From Sulfurovum sp. (GTDB taxonomy: Bacteria; Campylobacterota; Campylobacteria; Campylobacterales; Sulfurovaceae), in assembly GCA_015493425.1 (NCBI GenBank), contig WGDG01000243.1, positions 1 to 7,882 on the forward strand: a DNA stretch of 7,882 nt, given 5' to 3'. The position numbers were made by a program, and so were the translations under genes. How positions within the stretch are numbered: the first letter of the stretch is position 1; every line of letters starts with the position of its first letter. Shown here piece after piece: positions 1 through 5,912 of this stretch. The notes beneath the pieces were generated by a model. The model did no database searches, had not been told where the DNA came from, and worked only from the letters and a program-made list of their open reading frames with translations.

Positions 1-28
1 CTATGTTTTCTGTTGATTGCGTGTTGTC
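1..28 (-). repeat. Possible partial third copy of the hairpin element, cut by the window edge
   Basis: On the minus strand this stretch contains GACAACAC, then one extra G, then CAATCAACA, then AAAACAT after a short gap. The copy inside folC has GACAACAC directly followed by CAATCAACA (6624-6640) and later AAAACAT (6651-6657). The left hairpin arm is not recognisable here. It could instead be coincidental similarity within degenerate AC-rich heptads. Confidence 0.3.
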
Positions 29-1759
29 CGTCGGTTGCTCGTAACTATGTACTCGCTGCTCACTATTTAGTGTTGTTTTTTTTTTGGCGATATTGTCTAT
101 TTTGGTATCGACACCAAAAAGGTCTTTAACGAACATATTGATCATGCCCCAGTGTGTGATGAGCATTTTCCGGTCTGCGTCTTCGGCAGTGGACTCCCAT
201 GTAAGGGTATTGTCGGCAAAGCTAACAAAAGTAATGTTACGTTCGAAACAGCTGCCAAGGTCATAGTCACGGTCGTAAATTTTGGAGATGAGTGTTTTGA
301 AACGTTTTTCATATACTGTCTCCTGTGCCGGAGAGGCTGTCTGAACGGCTATTTCTTCTTTCTGTGTATCTTTCTCTGGATGTGGTGCTTTACTCACCAC
401 ATCCACAGGCGCTTCGGGATGTACCGGTGTGGTTTCATCAAGCGGCTCAGGGGACATAGTATTTTCCGAGGTGACAGTTTTAGCTGTTTCTTCTACAGGT
501 TTTTCTCTATGTACTGCTTCCTGTGCATTGCTTCTATCTGTGTCTTCCCTCGCCTTGATTCTCTGTTCCTTATGCTCGGGTGTAGCCATTTCGGGTATTG
601 TCGCAACGATCTCTTCTTCGGTAATGGTAATGACCTCTTTGGGAGCGGAGAGATCAGGTGCAGGTGTGGTGACGACAATTTCACTGACTTCCACCCCTTT
701 GAGTTCCTGTTCGAGTCCCTTAATCATCGTGTCTATATCTTTGATTTGTAATGCTTCCATCATTTTAAAGAGTGCCAGTGAGAGGACGAATTCACCGTCG
801 CTTCCAAGAGAAAGCAGGTTTTTTGATTCGGCGATGACACGGAAGAAACGCTCTATGATCATCGGTGTCAGTTTCCCGCCGTTTTCAAGCAGCAGGCTCT
901 TAAGGTAGAGGGTAAGCTCGTCAAGAATCATTTCCGCTTCATAGTCGGAGGCGAGTTTGAGAAATGCCAGTACCGCACCGGTATCTTTTTGTACAATGCT
1001 TTCAAGCAGGTTTTCAAGTAAGCTCGGCTCAATGATACCGAGCATCCCGGTAACCGTGCCTACATCGACATGTCCCTGCGAGTAAACAATGGCCTGATCA
1101 AGCAGGGTCAGAGAATCCCTGAGGCTGCCCGCCCCGGTTCTGGCAATGATCTCGACAGCCTCTTTGTCAAAACCGATACCTTCGAGGTTCAGAATGTGCT
1201 CAAGATGTTTCTGTACCAGCTGCTGCGGAATCTTTTTGAATCGGAAGTGCTGCGTTCTGGAGAGAATGGTTGCCGGCAGTTTCAGCGGATCGGTGGTTGC
1301 CAGAATAAATTTAACAAAGTCAGGCGGCTCTTCGAGCGTCTTGAGCAGGGCGTTAAATGCCTGATTGGTGAGCATATGTACTTCATCGATGATAAAGATC
1401 TTGTAGCGTGCGGAACTTGGTTTATATTTGGTGTGTTCGATGAGGTCTTTGATATCGTCGATCCCGCGGTTGCTTGCCGCATCCATTTCGATGATATCCA
1501 TATGGCGGTTCTCTGCCGCCATCACGCAGTGGATACATTCGCCGCAGGGGTGGGAACTTGTTCCTTTTTCACAGAGAAGTGCTTTTGCGAAAATCCGTGC
1601 TGTAGAGGTCTTCCCGCTTCCGCGAAGCCCCGAGAAAAGGTAGGCGTGTGAAAGGCGTCCGTTGTCAAGCGCTAGGGAGAGTGTCTGCGAGACGGACTCT
1701 TGCCCGATAAGGTCACTGAAGGTGGCAGGGCGGTACTTTCTGGCAAGCGCTAATGACAC
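1..1759 (-). CDS. dnaX: DNA polymerase III subunit gamma/tau (clamp loader ATPase), 3' end not in window
   Basis: This is the AAA+ motor subunit of the clamp loader, which opens and loads the beta sliding clamp at primer-template junctions. The N-terminus begins MSLALARKYRPATFSDLIGQ, typical of the family. Visible motifs are Walker A GLRGSGKTS (44-52, K50), a zinc module with C63, C72, C75 and C78, Walker B IIDEVH (123-128), sensor 1 LATTD (153-157), the SRC motif as SRT (167-169, R168 arginine finger) and sensor 2 GSLRDS (R214). Domain III runs to about residue 360, then an acidic, Pro/Thr-rich linker to about 478, then a folded C-terminal module at about 480-558. The GTG start at 1757-1759 is chosen because AAGGAG (1765-1770) lies 5 nt upstream and the family N-terminus begins there. 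After codon 558 the frame crosses an A10 run and continues without a stop to the window edge (586 codons visible). That extension looks like translated spacer DNA, so the native end is probably near position 63-86. Confidence 0.95.
   Translation of the reverse strand, partial: MSLALARKYRPATFSDLIGQESVSQTLSLALDNGRLSHAYLFSGLRGSGKTSTARIFAKALLCEKGTSSHPCGECIHCVMAAENRHMDIIEMDAASNRGIDDIKDLIEHTKYKPSSARYKIFIIDEVHMLTNQAFNALLKTLEEPPDFVKFILATTDPLKLPATILSRTQHFRFKKIPQQLVQKHLEHILNLEGIGFDKEAVEIIARTGAGSLRDSLTLLDQAIVYSQGHVDVGTVTGMLGIIEPSLLENLLESIVQKDTGAVLAFLKLASDYEAEMILDELTLYLKSLLLENGGKLTPMIIERFFRVIAESKNLLSLGSDGEFVLSLALFKMMEALQIKDIDTMIKGLEQELKGVEVSEIVVTTPAPDLSAPKEVITITEEEIVATIPEMATPEHKEQRIKAREDTDRSNAQEAVHREKPVEETAKTVTSENTMSPEPLDETTPVHPEAPVDVVSKAPHPEKDTQKEEIAVQTASPAQETVYEKRFKTLISKIYDRDYDLGSCFERNITFVSFADNTLTWESTAEDADRKMLITHWGMINMFVKDLFGVDTKIDNIAKKKTTLNSEQRVHSYEQPTDNTQSTENI
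37..64 (-). repeat. Degenerate AGTGAGT heptanucleotide repeats after dnaX
   Basis: Read on the minus strand, four consecutive 7-mers are AGTGAGC, AGCGAGT, ACATAGT and TACGAGC. All resemble the unit AGTGAGT, the reverse complement of a rotation of the ACTACTC unit found four times in lptE. The tract follows the A10 run directly and is read through by the extended dnaX frame, which suggests that the residues it encodes are not native DnaX. The later units are degenerate, so the assignment is moderate. Confidence 0.5.
76..85 (-). repeat. A10 homopolymer at the end of dnaX (T10 on the plus strand)
   Basis: Ten consecutive A residues on the dnaX strand encode Lys559-Lys561 and the first base of the next codon. 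As written, the frame stays open through the window edge. One extra A would give a TAG stop at 63-65 (565-residue product), and one fewer would give a TAA at 67-69 (563 residues). A run of this length can support transcriptional slippage, as in Thermus dnaX, where an A9 run is used. It may also vary in the population or be a sequencing length error. Confidence 0.9.
818..824 (-). other. In-frame A_AAA_AAC slippery heptamer in dnaX
   Basis: Codons 312-314 of dnaX read TCA AAA AAC, so the heptamer A_AAA_AAC is in the phase needed for -1 ribosomal frameshifting. After a -1 shift, eight sense codons would precede a TGA, giving a product of about 322 residues. The site falls inside domain III, upstream of where E. 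coli dnaX shifts (around codon 430). I see no obvious upstream Shine-Dalgarno-like stimulator, so use of the site is doubtful. Confidence 0.3.
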
Positions 1760-1764
1760 AGTAT

Positions 1765-1770
1765 CTCCTT
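1765..1770 (-). promoter_or_regulatory. Ribosome binding site of dnaX
   Basis: AAGGAG on the minus strand ends 5 nt before the GTG codon. It is the deciding evidence for the non-ATG start. Confidence 0.85.
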
Positions 1771-1780
1771 CTTTTTAGTC

Positions 1781-1792
1781 CTACAATTGTAG
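1781..1792. promoter_or_regulatory. 12-bp perfect palindrome CTACAATTGTAG, probable dnaX -10 region
   Basis: The palindrome lies in the divergent dnaX/ypfJ spacer. On the minus strand it contains TACAAT (1786-1791), a good -10 hexamer. This would place the dnaX transcript start near 1779, with a leader of about 20 nt. Campylobacterota sigma-70 promoters often lack a clear -35 box, so a -10 element alone is acceptable. The symmetry could also form a repressor operator, but no regulator is identified. Confidence 0.5.
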
Positions 1793-1810
1793 TCAAATTT
1801 TACTTTCGGT

Positions 1811-1819
1811 TGGTATAAT
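1811..1819 (+). promoter_or_regulatory. Extended -10 promoter of ypfJ (TGGTATAAT)
   Basis: A perfect extended -10 (TGn followed by TATAAT at 1814-1819) lies 27 nt before the ATG at 1847, with an AT-rich upstream stretch. A transcript start near 1826 would leave a leader of about 20 nt carrying the TGGAGA ribosome binding site at 1837-1842. No convincing -35 hexamer is seen. Confidence 0.7.
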
Positions 1820-1846
1820 GCAATAAGAAAACCTTATGGAGAAATG

Positions 1847-2728
1847 ATGCGTCTGGATGGAGAAGAAGAGAGCCGGAATGTAGAAGATCGAAGGGCAAAC
1901 AGCGGTGGCAGCGGACGTATGGATATGCGTACCATGATGATGCTCTGGCCGCTGATCCGTCCATTGTTACGTTCAAAACTCGGGCTGCTGCTGATTGGGG
2001 CGGGTGTTGCGGCATATCTGATGGGATATAACCCGTTAAAAGTGATAGGAATCGGGGGAGCACCCTCCGCACCGTTGAACAAACAGGTTGATGCACAACG
2101 GGCTGTATTTATTAAAAAAGTGCTGCGAAGCACAGAAAAAGTGTGGGGAGAACTGCTGCCCCAGTATGGATTGCGTTACAAAGAGCCGGTACTGGTGCTC
2201 TATCGCGGGTATACGCAGAGCGGTTGCGGGGGTGCGCAGTCACAGATGGGACCTTTTTACTGTCCGGTTGACAAGAAGGTCTATCTGGATCTTGGATTTT
2301 TTGATGAGCTTGCCAAGCGTCATAACGCACCGGGTGATTTTGCCCAGGCGTATGTGCTCGCACATGAGATCGGTCACCATGTACAGGATCTTGCCGGAAC
2401 ACTTGACAAAGTCCAGAAGCTTAAACAACGGTGGGGCGGCAGGAGCAAAAAGGCCAATGCACTTCAGGTAAAAGTGGAGTTACAGGCAGACTGTTATGCC
2501 GGAGTGTGGGGACACTATGCCCAAAAGGAGTTTCATATGCTGGAACCGGGTGATCTGGAAGAAGCACTCAATGCCGCCAGTGCCATTGGAGATGATACGC
2601 TCCAAAAAGAGGCAACAGGCCGTGTCGTACCCGATGCCTTCACACACGGCAGTTCCAAACAGCGTGTAGCGTGGTTCAGACGTGGCTTCGAGAGCGGTGA
2701 TATACGTCAGTGCAATACATTCCGGTAG
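1847..2728 (+). CDS. ypfJ: YpfJ-type neutral zinc metallopeptidase, membrane anchored
   Basis: This belongs to the YpfJ/KPN_02809 zinc metallopeptidase family (Pfam Zn_peptidase, PF04228), whose substrates are not established. The N-terminus MRLDGEEESRNVEDRR is a family signature. Numbering from the first ATG at 1844, a single membrane helix lies at about residues 46-61, the zinc motif HEIGHH at 174-179, and a likely third zinc ligand is E212 in ELQADCYAG. Other conserved stretches are GPFYCP and KVYLDLGFFDEL. The length of 293-294 residues is close to the E. coli protein. Two ATGs are adjacent (1844 and 1847). The second is preferred because GGAG at 1838-1841 sits 5 nt before it but only 2 nt before the first. 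The gene has its own extended -10 promoter and is divergent from dnaX. The protein is probably anchored in the inner membrane with the protease domain in the periplasm, but the topology is inferred. Confidence 0.92.
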   Translation: MRLDGEEESRNVEDRRANSGGSGRMDMRTMMMLWPLIRPLLRSKLGLLLIGAGVAAYLMGYNPLKVIGIGGAPSAPLNKQVDAQRAVFIKKVLRSTEKVWGELLPQYGLRYKEPVLVLYRGYTQSGCGGAQSQMGPFYCPVDKKVYLDLGFFDELAKRHNAPGDFAQAYVLAHEIGHHVQDLAGTLDKVQKLKQRWGGRSKKANALQVKVELQADCYAGVWGHYAQKEFHMLEPGDLEEALNAASAIGDDTLQKEATGRVVPDAFTHGSSKQRVAWFRRGFESGDIRQCNTFR

Positions 2729-2731
2729 CGC

Positions 2732-2752
2732 TGTGAGATCTTTCATCTCACA
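2732..2752 (+). other. Perfect 8-bp hairpin after ypfJ
   Basis: TGTGAGAT and ATCTCACA are perfect arms around the 5-nt loop CTTTC, starting 3 nt after the ypfJ stop. There is no T-run on either side, so it is not a classical intrinsic terminator. It may stabilise the ypfJ mRNA 3' end or be an operator upstream of the leuS promoter. Confidence 0.55.
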
Positions 2753-2782
2753 AGACATCCCTGCAATTAACCCCATATGCGC

Positions 2783-2788
2783 TATAAT
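2783..2788 (+). promoter_or_regulatory. leuS promoter -10 box (TATAAT)
   Basis: A consensus TATAAT lies 35 nt upstream of the leuS ATG in an AT-rich spacer. The expected start site is near 2795, leaving a leader of about 29 nt. The best -35 candidate, CTGCAA at 2761-2766 (16-bp spacing), is weak. This promoter probably serves the downstream lptE, folC and mfd genes as well. Confidence 0.65.
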
Positions 2789-2823
2789 CTCCAACCTAAT
2801 AAACCCTTTTCAAGTGAGCGACA

Positions 2824-5265
2824 ATGAGTTATACCCCAAGTGAAATCGAAGCGAAATGGCAAAAGCAGTGGGAGGAAGAGCAGGCATTTGAGCCGAGCGA
2901 TTCCCATACAGAGCCTAAAAAGTATATTTTGAGTATGTTCCCTTTCCCCAGCGGACGGCTGCATATGGGGCATGTACGTAACTATGCCATCGGTGACGCG
3001 CTGGCGCGTTATTACAGAAAACAACAGTTCAATGTATTGCATCCCATTGGATGGGACGCATTTGGAATGCCTGCGGAAAATGCGGCCATCAAGCATGGCA
3101 GACATCCCAAAGAGTGGACGTACAGCAACATCGACTATATGCGTAAGGAGCTGAATACACTGGGGCTTTCATTCTCCAAGACACGAGAATTCGCTACGTG
3201 TGATCCGCTCTATACCAAGCATGAGCAAAAGTTCATTATCGAAATGTTTGAAAAGGGACTGCTCTATCGTGAGAGTACAACGGTAAACTGGTGTGAAAGC
3301 TGCCATACAGTGCTCGCCAATGAGCAGGTTGAAGAGGGGTGCTGCTGGCGCTGTGACAATCCCGTACAGCTCAAAGAGATGCCGGGCTACTACCTTGATA
3401 TCATCCGTTATGCTGATGAACTGCTTGAAGATCTGGCACAGCTTGAGGGGAAATGGCCTTCACAGGTTATCACGATGCAGCGCAACTGGATCGGCAAATC
3501 ACAGGGGCTGGCATTTGATTTTGAACTGACCGACGAGAGCAAAGCAAAGCTTGGCGGAAAGTTTGAGTGTTATGAAGTCTTCACGACACGTCCCGATACG
3601 ATCTATGGGGTTACCTATTCAGCACTTGCACCGGAACACCCTATTACCAAGCATCTTGTCGAACACGGGCTGCTCGACGCAGAGGTGGCAGAGAAGATCA
3701 AAACCATCGCCAATATGAGCGAAGTAGAACGTGCCAAGCAGGATAAAGAGGGGTATCCGCTGGGCATCTCCGTTATCCATCCGCTTACGGGTGAGGAGAT
3801 TCCTGTCTGGACAGCAAACTTCGTACTGGCAAGTTATGGCGGCGGTGCGGTGATGGCAGTACCGGCACATGATGAACGAGACTTTGAGTTTGCAACCAAG
3901 TATGGTTTGCCTATCAAGCGTGTTATCGAAGGCGGAGAGGAACTGCCCTATACCGGAAACGGAACCCTTATTGACAGCGGCCGTTTCAGCTGCGTGGGGA
4001 ATGAAGAGGCAAAAATCGCTATCATCAACTATATGGAAGAGGAGGGCAAAGGCAAGGGTACAACCAACTATAAACTGCGAAACTGGGGGGTAAGCCGTCA
4101 GCGTTATTGGGGTGCGCCCATTCCGTTTGTACACTGCCCAAACTGCGGTTTGGTGCCCGAAAAATTTGAAAACCTTCCTGTAGCATTGCCTGATGATGTG
4201 GAGATCACCGGTGAGGGGAACCCATTGGAGAACCATCCTACATGGAAGCACTGTAGTTGTCCAAAGTGCGGTGGCGAAGCGATTCGCGAGACCGACACAC
4301 TCGATACTTTCGTGCAGTCAAGCTGGTACCAGTTCCGCTATGCGACCAACCCAAAGAAGTGGGAAGAAGTCGGTATAGATAAAGATGATGCTGACTACTG
4401 GCTTGGGGTCGATCAGTATATCGGCGGCATAGAGCATGCGATCTTGCACCTGCTCTATGCGCGTTTCTTTACCAAAGTGCTGCGTGACCTTGGCTACCAT
4501 GATGTGGATGAGCCTTTTGAAAGACTTCTGACACAGGGGATGGTGCTCAAAGACGGTGCAAAGATGAGCAAGTCAAAAGGCAACACTATCGACCCTGACG
4601 CATTGGTCGCCAAATACGGTGCTGATACGGCGCGCCTGTTCATTCTCTTCGCTGCACCCCCGCAAAAAGAGCTGGAGTGGAACGATTCGGCTGTGGACGG
4701 TGCGTTCAGGTTTATCAAGAAGCTTTATGACAGAAAGTCGAAAGTAACCGGAAATACGCTTCCTGACATTGACCATGCCGCGCTGAGTAAAGAGAGCAAG
4801 CTGGCACGTGTCAAGGTCTATGAAGCATTGCAGAAATCTACGGAAGTGTATGAGAAGAGTTTTGCCTTCAATACACTCATTGCTGCCTGTATGGAGGCGC
4901 TCAACGCTTTGGACAAGCAGGGGAACGGTGAGGTGTGGACAGAGGGAATGTATATTATGCTGAACCTCCTTGAACCCATTATCCCCCATGTGGCTACCGA
5001 GCTTAGCGAGACACTGTTTGCAAGAGAGAACTTCGGCGGTAAACTTGACGTTAAAGAGGAAGTCTTCGTACAGGACAGCATCCTCTATGTCGTTATGATC
5101 GGCGGCAAGAAGCGTACCGAGATAGAGGTCGATCCTTCTGCAACACAGGAGGAGATTTTGGCACTGGCAAAAGAAGCAGGTGAAAAGTGGCTTCAGGGCA
5201 TGCAGATTGTCAAAGAGATTGTGGTGCCGAATAAGCTGGTAAACTTGGCTGTCAAGCCTGCTTGA
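2824..5265 (+). CDS. leuS: Leucyl-tRNA synthetase (class I, complete)
   Basis: This enzyme charges tRNA-Leu with leucine using ATP in the cytoplasm. The 813-residue protein has the class I signature HMGH at 47-50 and KMSKS at 580-584. A first cysteine cluster (C157, C160, then C173/C174 and C177) and a second (VHCPNC followed by CSCPKC, from about 437) are probable zinc-binding modules. The CP1 editing domain is recognisable from TTRPDT (254-259) and from AVPAHDERD (345-353), whose D350 matches the conserved editing aspartate that contacts the leucine amino group. The C-terminus VVPNKLVNLAV is typical of the family. The start is supported by AAGTGAG (2812-2818), a weak ribosome binding site 5 nt upstream, and by the family N-terminus. 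The stop codon merges into a heptanucleotide-like repeat tract that fills the start of the next spacer. No frameshift or missing catalytic residue is seen. Confidence 0.98.
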   Translation: MSYTPSEIEAKWQKQWEEEQAFEPSDSHTEPKKYILSMFPFPSGRLHMGHVRNYAIGDALARYYRKQQFNVLHPIGWDAFGMPAENAAIKHGRHPKEWTYSNIDYMRKELNTLGLSFSKTREFATCDPLYTKHEQKFIIEMFEKGLLYRESTTVNWCESCHTVLANEQVEEGCCWRCDNPVQLKEMPGYYLDIIRYADELLEDLAQLEGKWPSQVITMQRNWIGKSQGLAFDFELTDESKAKLGGKFECYEVFTTRPDTIYGVTYSALAPEHPITKHLVEHGLLDAEVAEKIKTIANMSEVERAKQDKEGYPLGISVIHPLTGEEIPVWTANFVLASYGGGAVMAVPAHDERDFEFATKYGLPIKRVIEGGEELPYTGNGTLIDSGRFSCVGNEEAKIAIINYMEEEGKGKGTTNYKLRNWGVSRQRYWGAPIPFVHCPNCGLVPEKFENLPVALPDDVEITGEGNPLENHPTWKHCSCPKCGGEAIRETDTLDTFVQSSWYQFRYATNPKKWEEVGIDKDDADYWLGVDQYIGGIEHAILHLLYARFFTKVLRDLGYHDVDEPFERLLTQGMVLKDGAKMSKSKGNTIDPDALVAKYGADTARLFILFAAPPQKELEWNDSAVDGAFRFIKKLYDRKSKVTGNTLPDIDHAALSKESKLARVKVYEALQKSTEVYEKSFAFNTLIAACMEALNALDKQGNGEVWTEGMYIMLNLLEPIIPHVATELSETLFARENFGGKLDVKEEVFVQDSILYVVMIGGKKRTEIEVDPSATQEEILALAKEAGEKWLQGMQIVKEIVVPNKLVNLAVKPA

Positions 5266-5299
5266 GTGAGTAGGCAGTAAGTAGAAAGATGTAGTGAAC
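5265..5299 (+). repeat. Degenerate AGTGAGT heptads directly after leuS
   Basis: Consecutive 7-mers AGTGAGT, AGGCAGT, AAGTAGA, AAGATGT and AGTGAAC begin at the last base of the leuS stop codon. The first is identical to the complement of the ACTACTC array in lptE (rotated). The 9-mer AGTGAGTAG at 5265-5273 is perfectly complementary to CTACTCACT at 5391-5399 and its repeats. The later units are degenerate. Confidence 0.55.
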
Positions 5300-5303
5300 G
5301 AAT

Positions 5304-5329
5304 GCATTGTAAACAATGCTTCTATAGAA
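5304..5329 (+). promoter_or_regulatory. Two small palindromes upstream of lptE
   Basis: GCATTGT and ACAATGC (5304-5310 and 5313-5319) are perfect arms separated by 2 nt. They are followed at once by the 10-bp palindrome TTCTATAGAA (5320-5329). They sit just before the ribosome binding site of lptE and could be an operator or an RNA fold. TATAGA (5323-5328) is only a weak -10, so a promoter here is uncertain. Confidence 0.35.
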
Positions 5330-5330
5330 C

Positions 5331-5337
5331 AAAAGGA
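5331..5337 (+). promoter_or_regulatory. Ribosome binding site of lptE
   Basis: AAAAGGA lies 8 nt before the ATG at 5346 and supports that start rather than the in-frame ATG at 5352. It lies between two complementary heptad tracts, so it could sit in the loop of a long-range stem. Confidence 0.7.
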
Positions 5338-5345
5338 ATATCAAT

Positions 5346-5912
5346 ATGATTATGGAAAATAAAGGTTTTGCGAAGCAAACCAAACCAAAACTACTCACTA
5401 CTCACTACTCACTACTCACATTAGTAACAGCCCTGCTGCTATTAACCGCCTGCGGCTACAAACCGTCTGCCCATGCAGTCAGGCAGCTCTTTGGTGATTC
5501 GGTGTATGTCGAAGTGAATGTCGACCGTGCAGAGCCGGAGAATGCGCCTTATGTAAAAGATGAGATGAACCGTATTGTCTATACCCGCTTTAAAGGCCAT
5601 GTTGCTTCCAAAGAAGCGGCAAATACGCAGATATACATAACCTATGCAGGCAGCAGTTTTACACCGTTAAGCTATACCAACGGATATGTAACGCGCTACC
5701 GAACCAATGTCCGTGTGCATTTCCGTATGATTACTCCTAAAGGTCAGATTGCCAAAACTATCTCGACGGTGTATGAAGCGGATATTCAGGAGAGTTCACT
5801 GACCTCTTCGGCATTGCGTATTGAAGCGATCAAGAAAGGGCTGGAAAAGGCACTTGATGAATTTATGGCATATGCGAGTGCAAAAGGAATGCTTGCCGGT
5901 AATGAAGAATGA
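5346..5912 (+). CDS. lptE: LptE-like LPS-assembly lipoprotein
   Basis: This 188-residue protein has a type II signal peptide: a basic N-region (K6, K10, K13, K15), a hydrophobic stretch at about 23-35, and the lipobox LTAC with the predicted lipidated cysteine at C36, followed by GYKP. The mature part starts CGYKPSAHAVRQLFG, which resembles LptE-family proteins that plug the LptD barrel during LPS insertion in the outer membrane. Its place between leuS and folC matches the putative lipoprotein in that position in Campylobacter and Helicobacter. The assignment rests on the N-terminus, size and context. Residues about 16-26 (LLTTHYSLLTL) are encoded largely by a perfect ACTACTC heptad array, and the preceding n-region is encoded by a small imperfect hairpin, so the signal-peptide start seems built from repeat DNA. 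The 3' end overlaps folC by 11 bp, suggesting coupled translation. Confidence 0.8.
   Translation: MIMENKGFAKQTKPKLLTTHYSLLTLVTALLLLTACGYKPSAHAVRQLFGDSVYVEVNVDRAEPENAPYVKDEMNRIVYTRFKGHVASKEAANTQIYITYAGSSFTPLSYTNGYVTRYRTNVRVHFRMITPKGQIAKTISTVYEADIQESSLTSSALRIEAIKKGLEKALDEFMAYASAKGMLAGNEE
5364..5381 (+). repeat. Imperfect hairpin within the lptE N-region codons
   Basis: GGTTTTGC and GCAAACC pair around the loop GAA, with one bulged T. The hairpin encodes residues about 7-12 of the lipoprotein precursor and lies between the start codon and the heptad array. It may be part of the same repeat-derived segment. Confidence 0.4.
5390..5417 (+). repeat. ACTACTC heptanucleotide tandem repeat, four perfect copies
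   Basis: Units lie at 5390-5396, 5397-5403, 5404-5410 and 5411-5417, followed by AC of a fifth. The tract lies inside the lptE signal-peptide coding region. A change of one unit (7 bp) would shift the frame before the lipobox, so copy-number change would switch the gene off unless three units change together. Confidence 0.95.

Noticed and set aside
1229..1240. E. coli-type A_AAA_AAG frameshift site in dnaX around the codons for FKKI
   Set aside because: Only five A residues precede the G (TTC AAA AAG), so the full heptamer is not present, and the position is too early for a gamma product.
152..1651. Long plus-strand open frames at 152-751, 429-908 and 1070-1651
   Set aside because: They lie antisense to dnaX, whose minus-strand frame has clear clamp-loader motifs throughout. 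Their translations show no recognisable domain.
5821..5901. Upstream start for folC at the ATG at 5821
   Set aside because: The extra 27 residues (MKRSRKGWKRH onward) are read from within lptE in another frame and do not resemble FolC. The ATG at 5902 gives a normal overlap and a family-like N-terminus.
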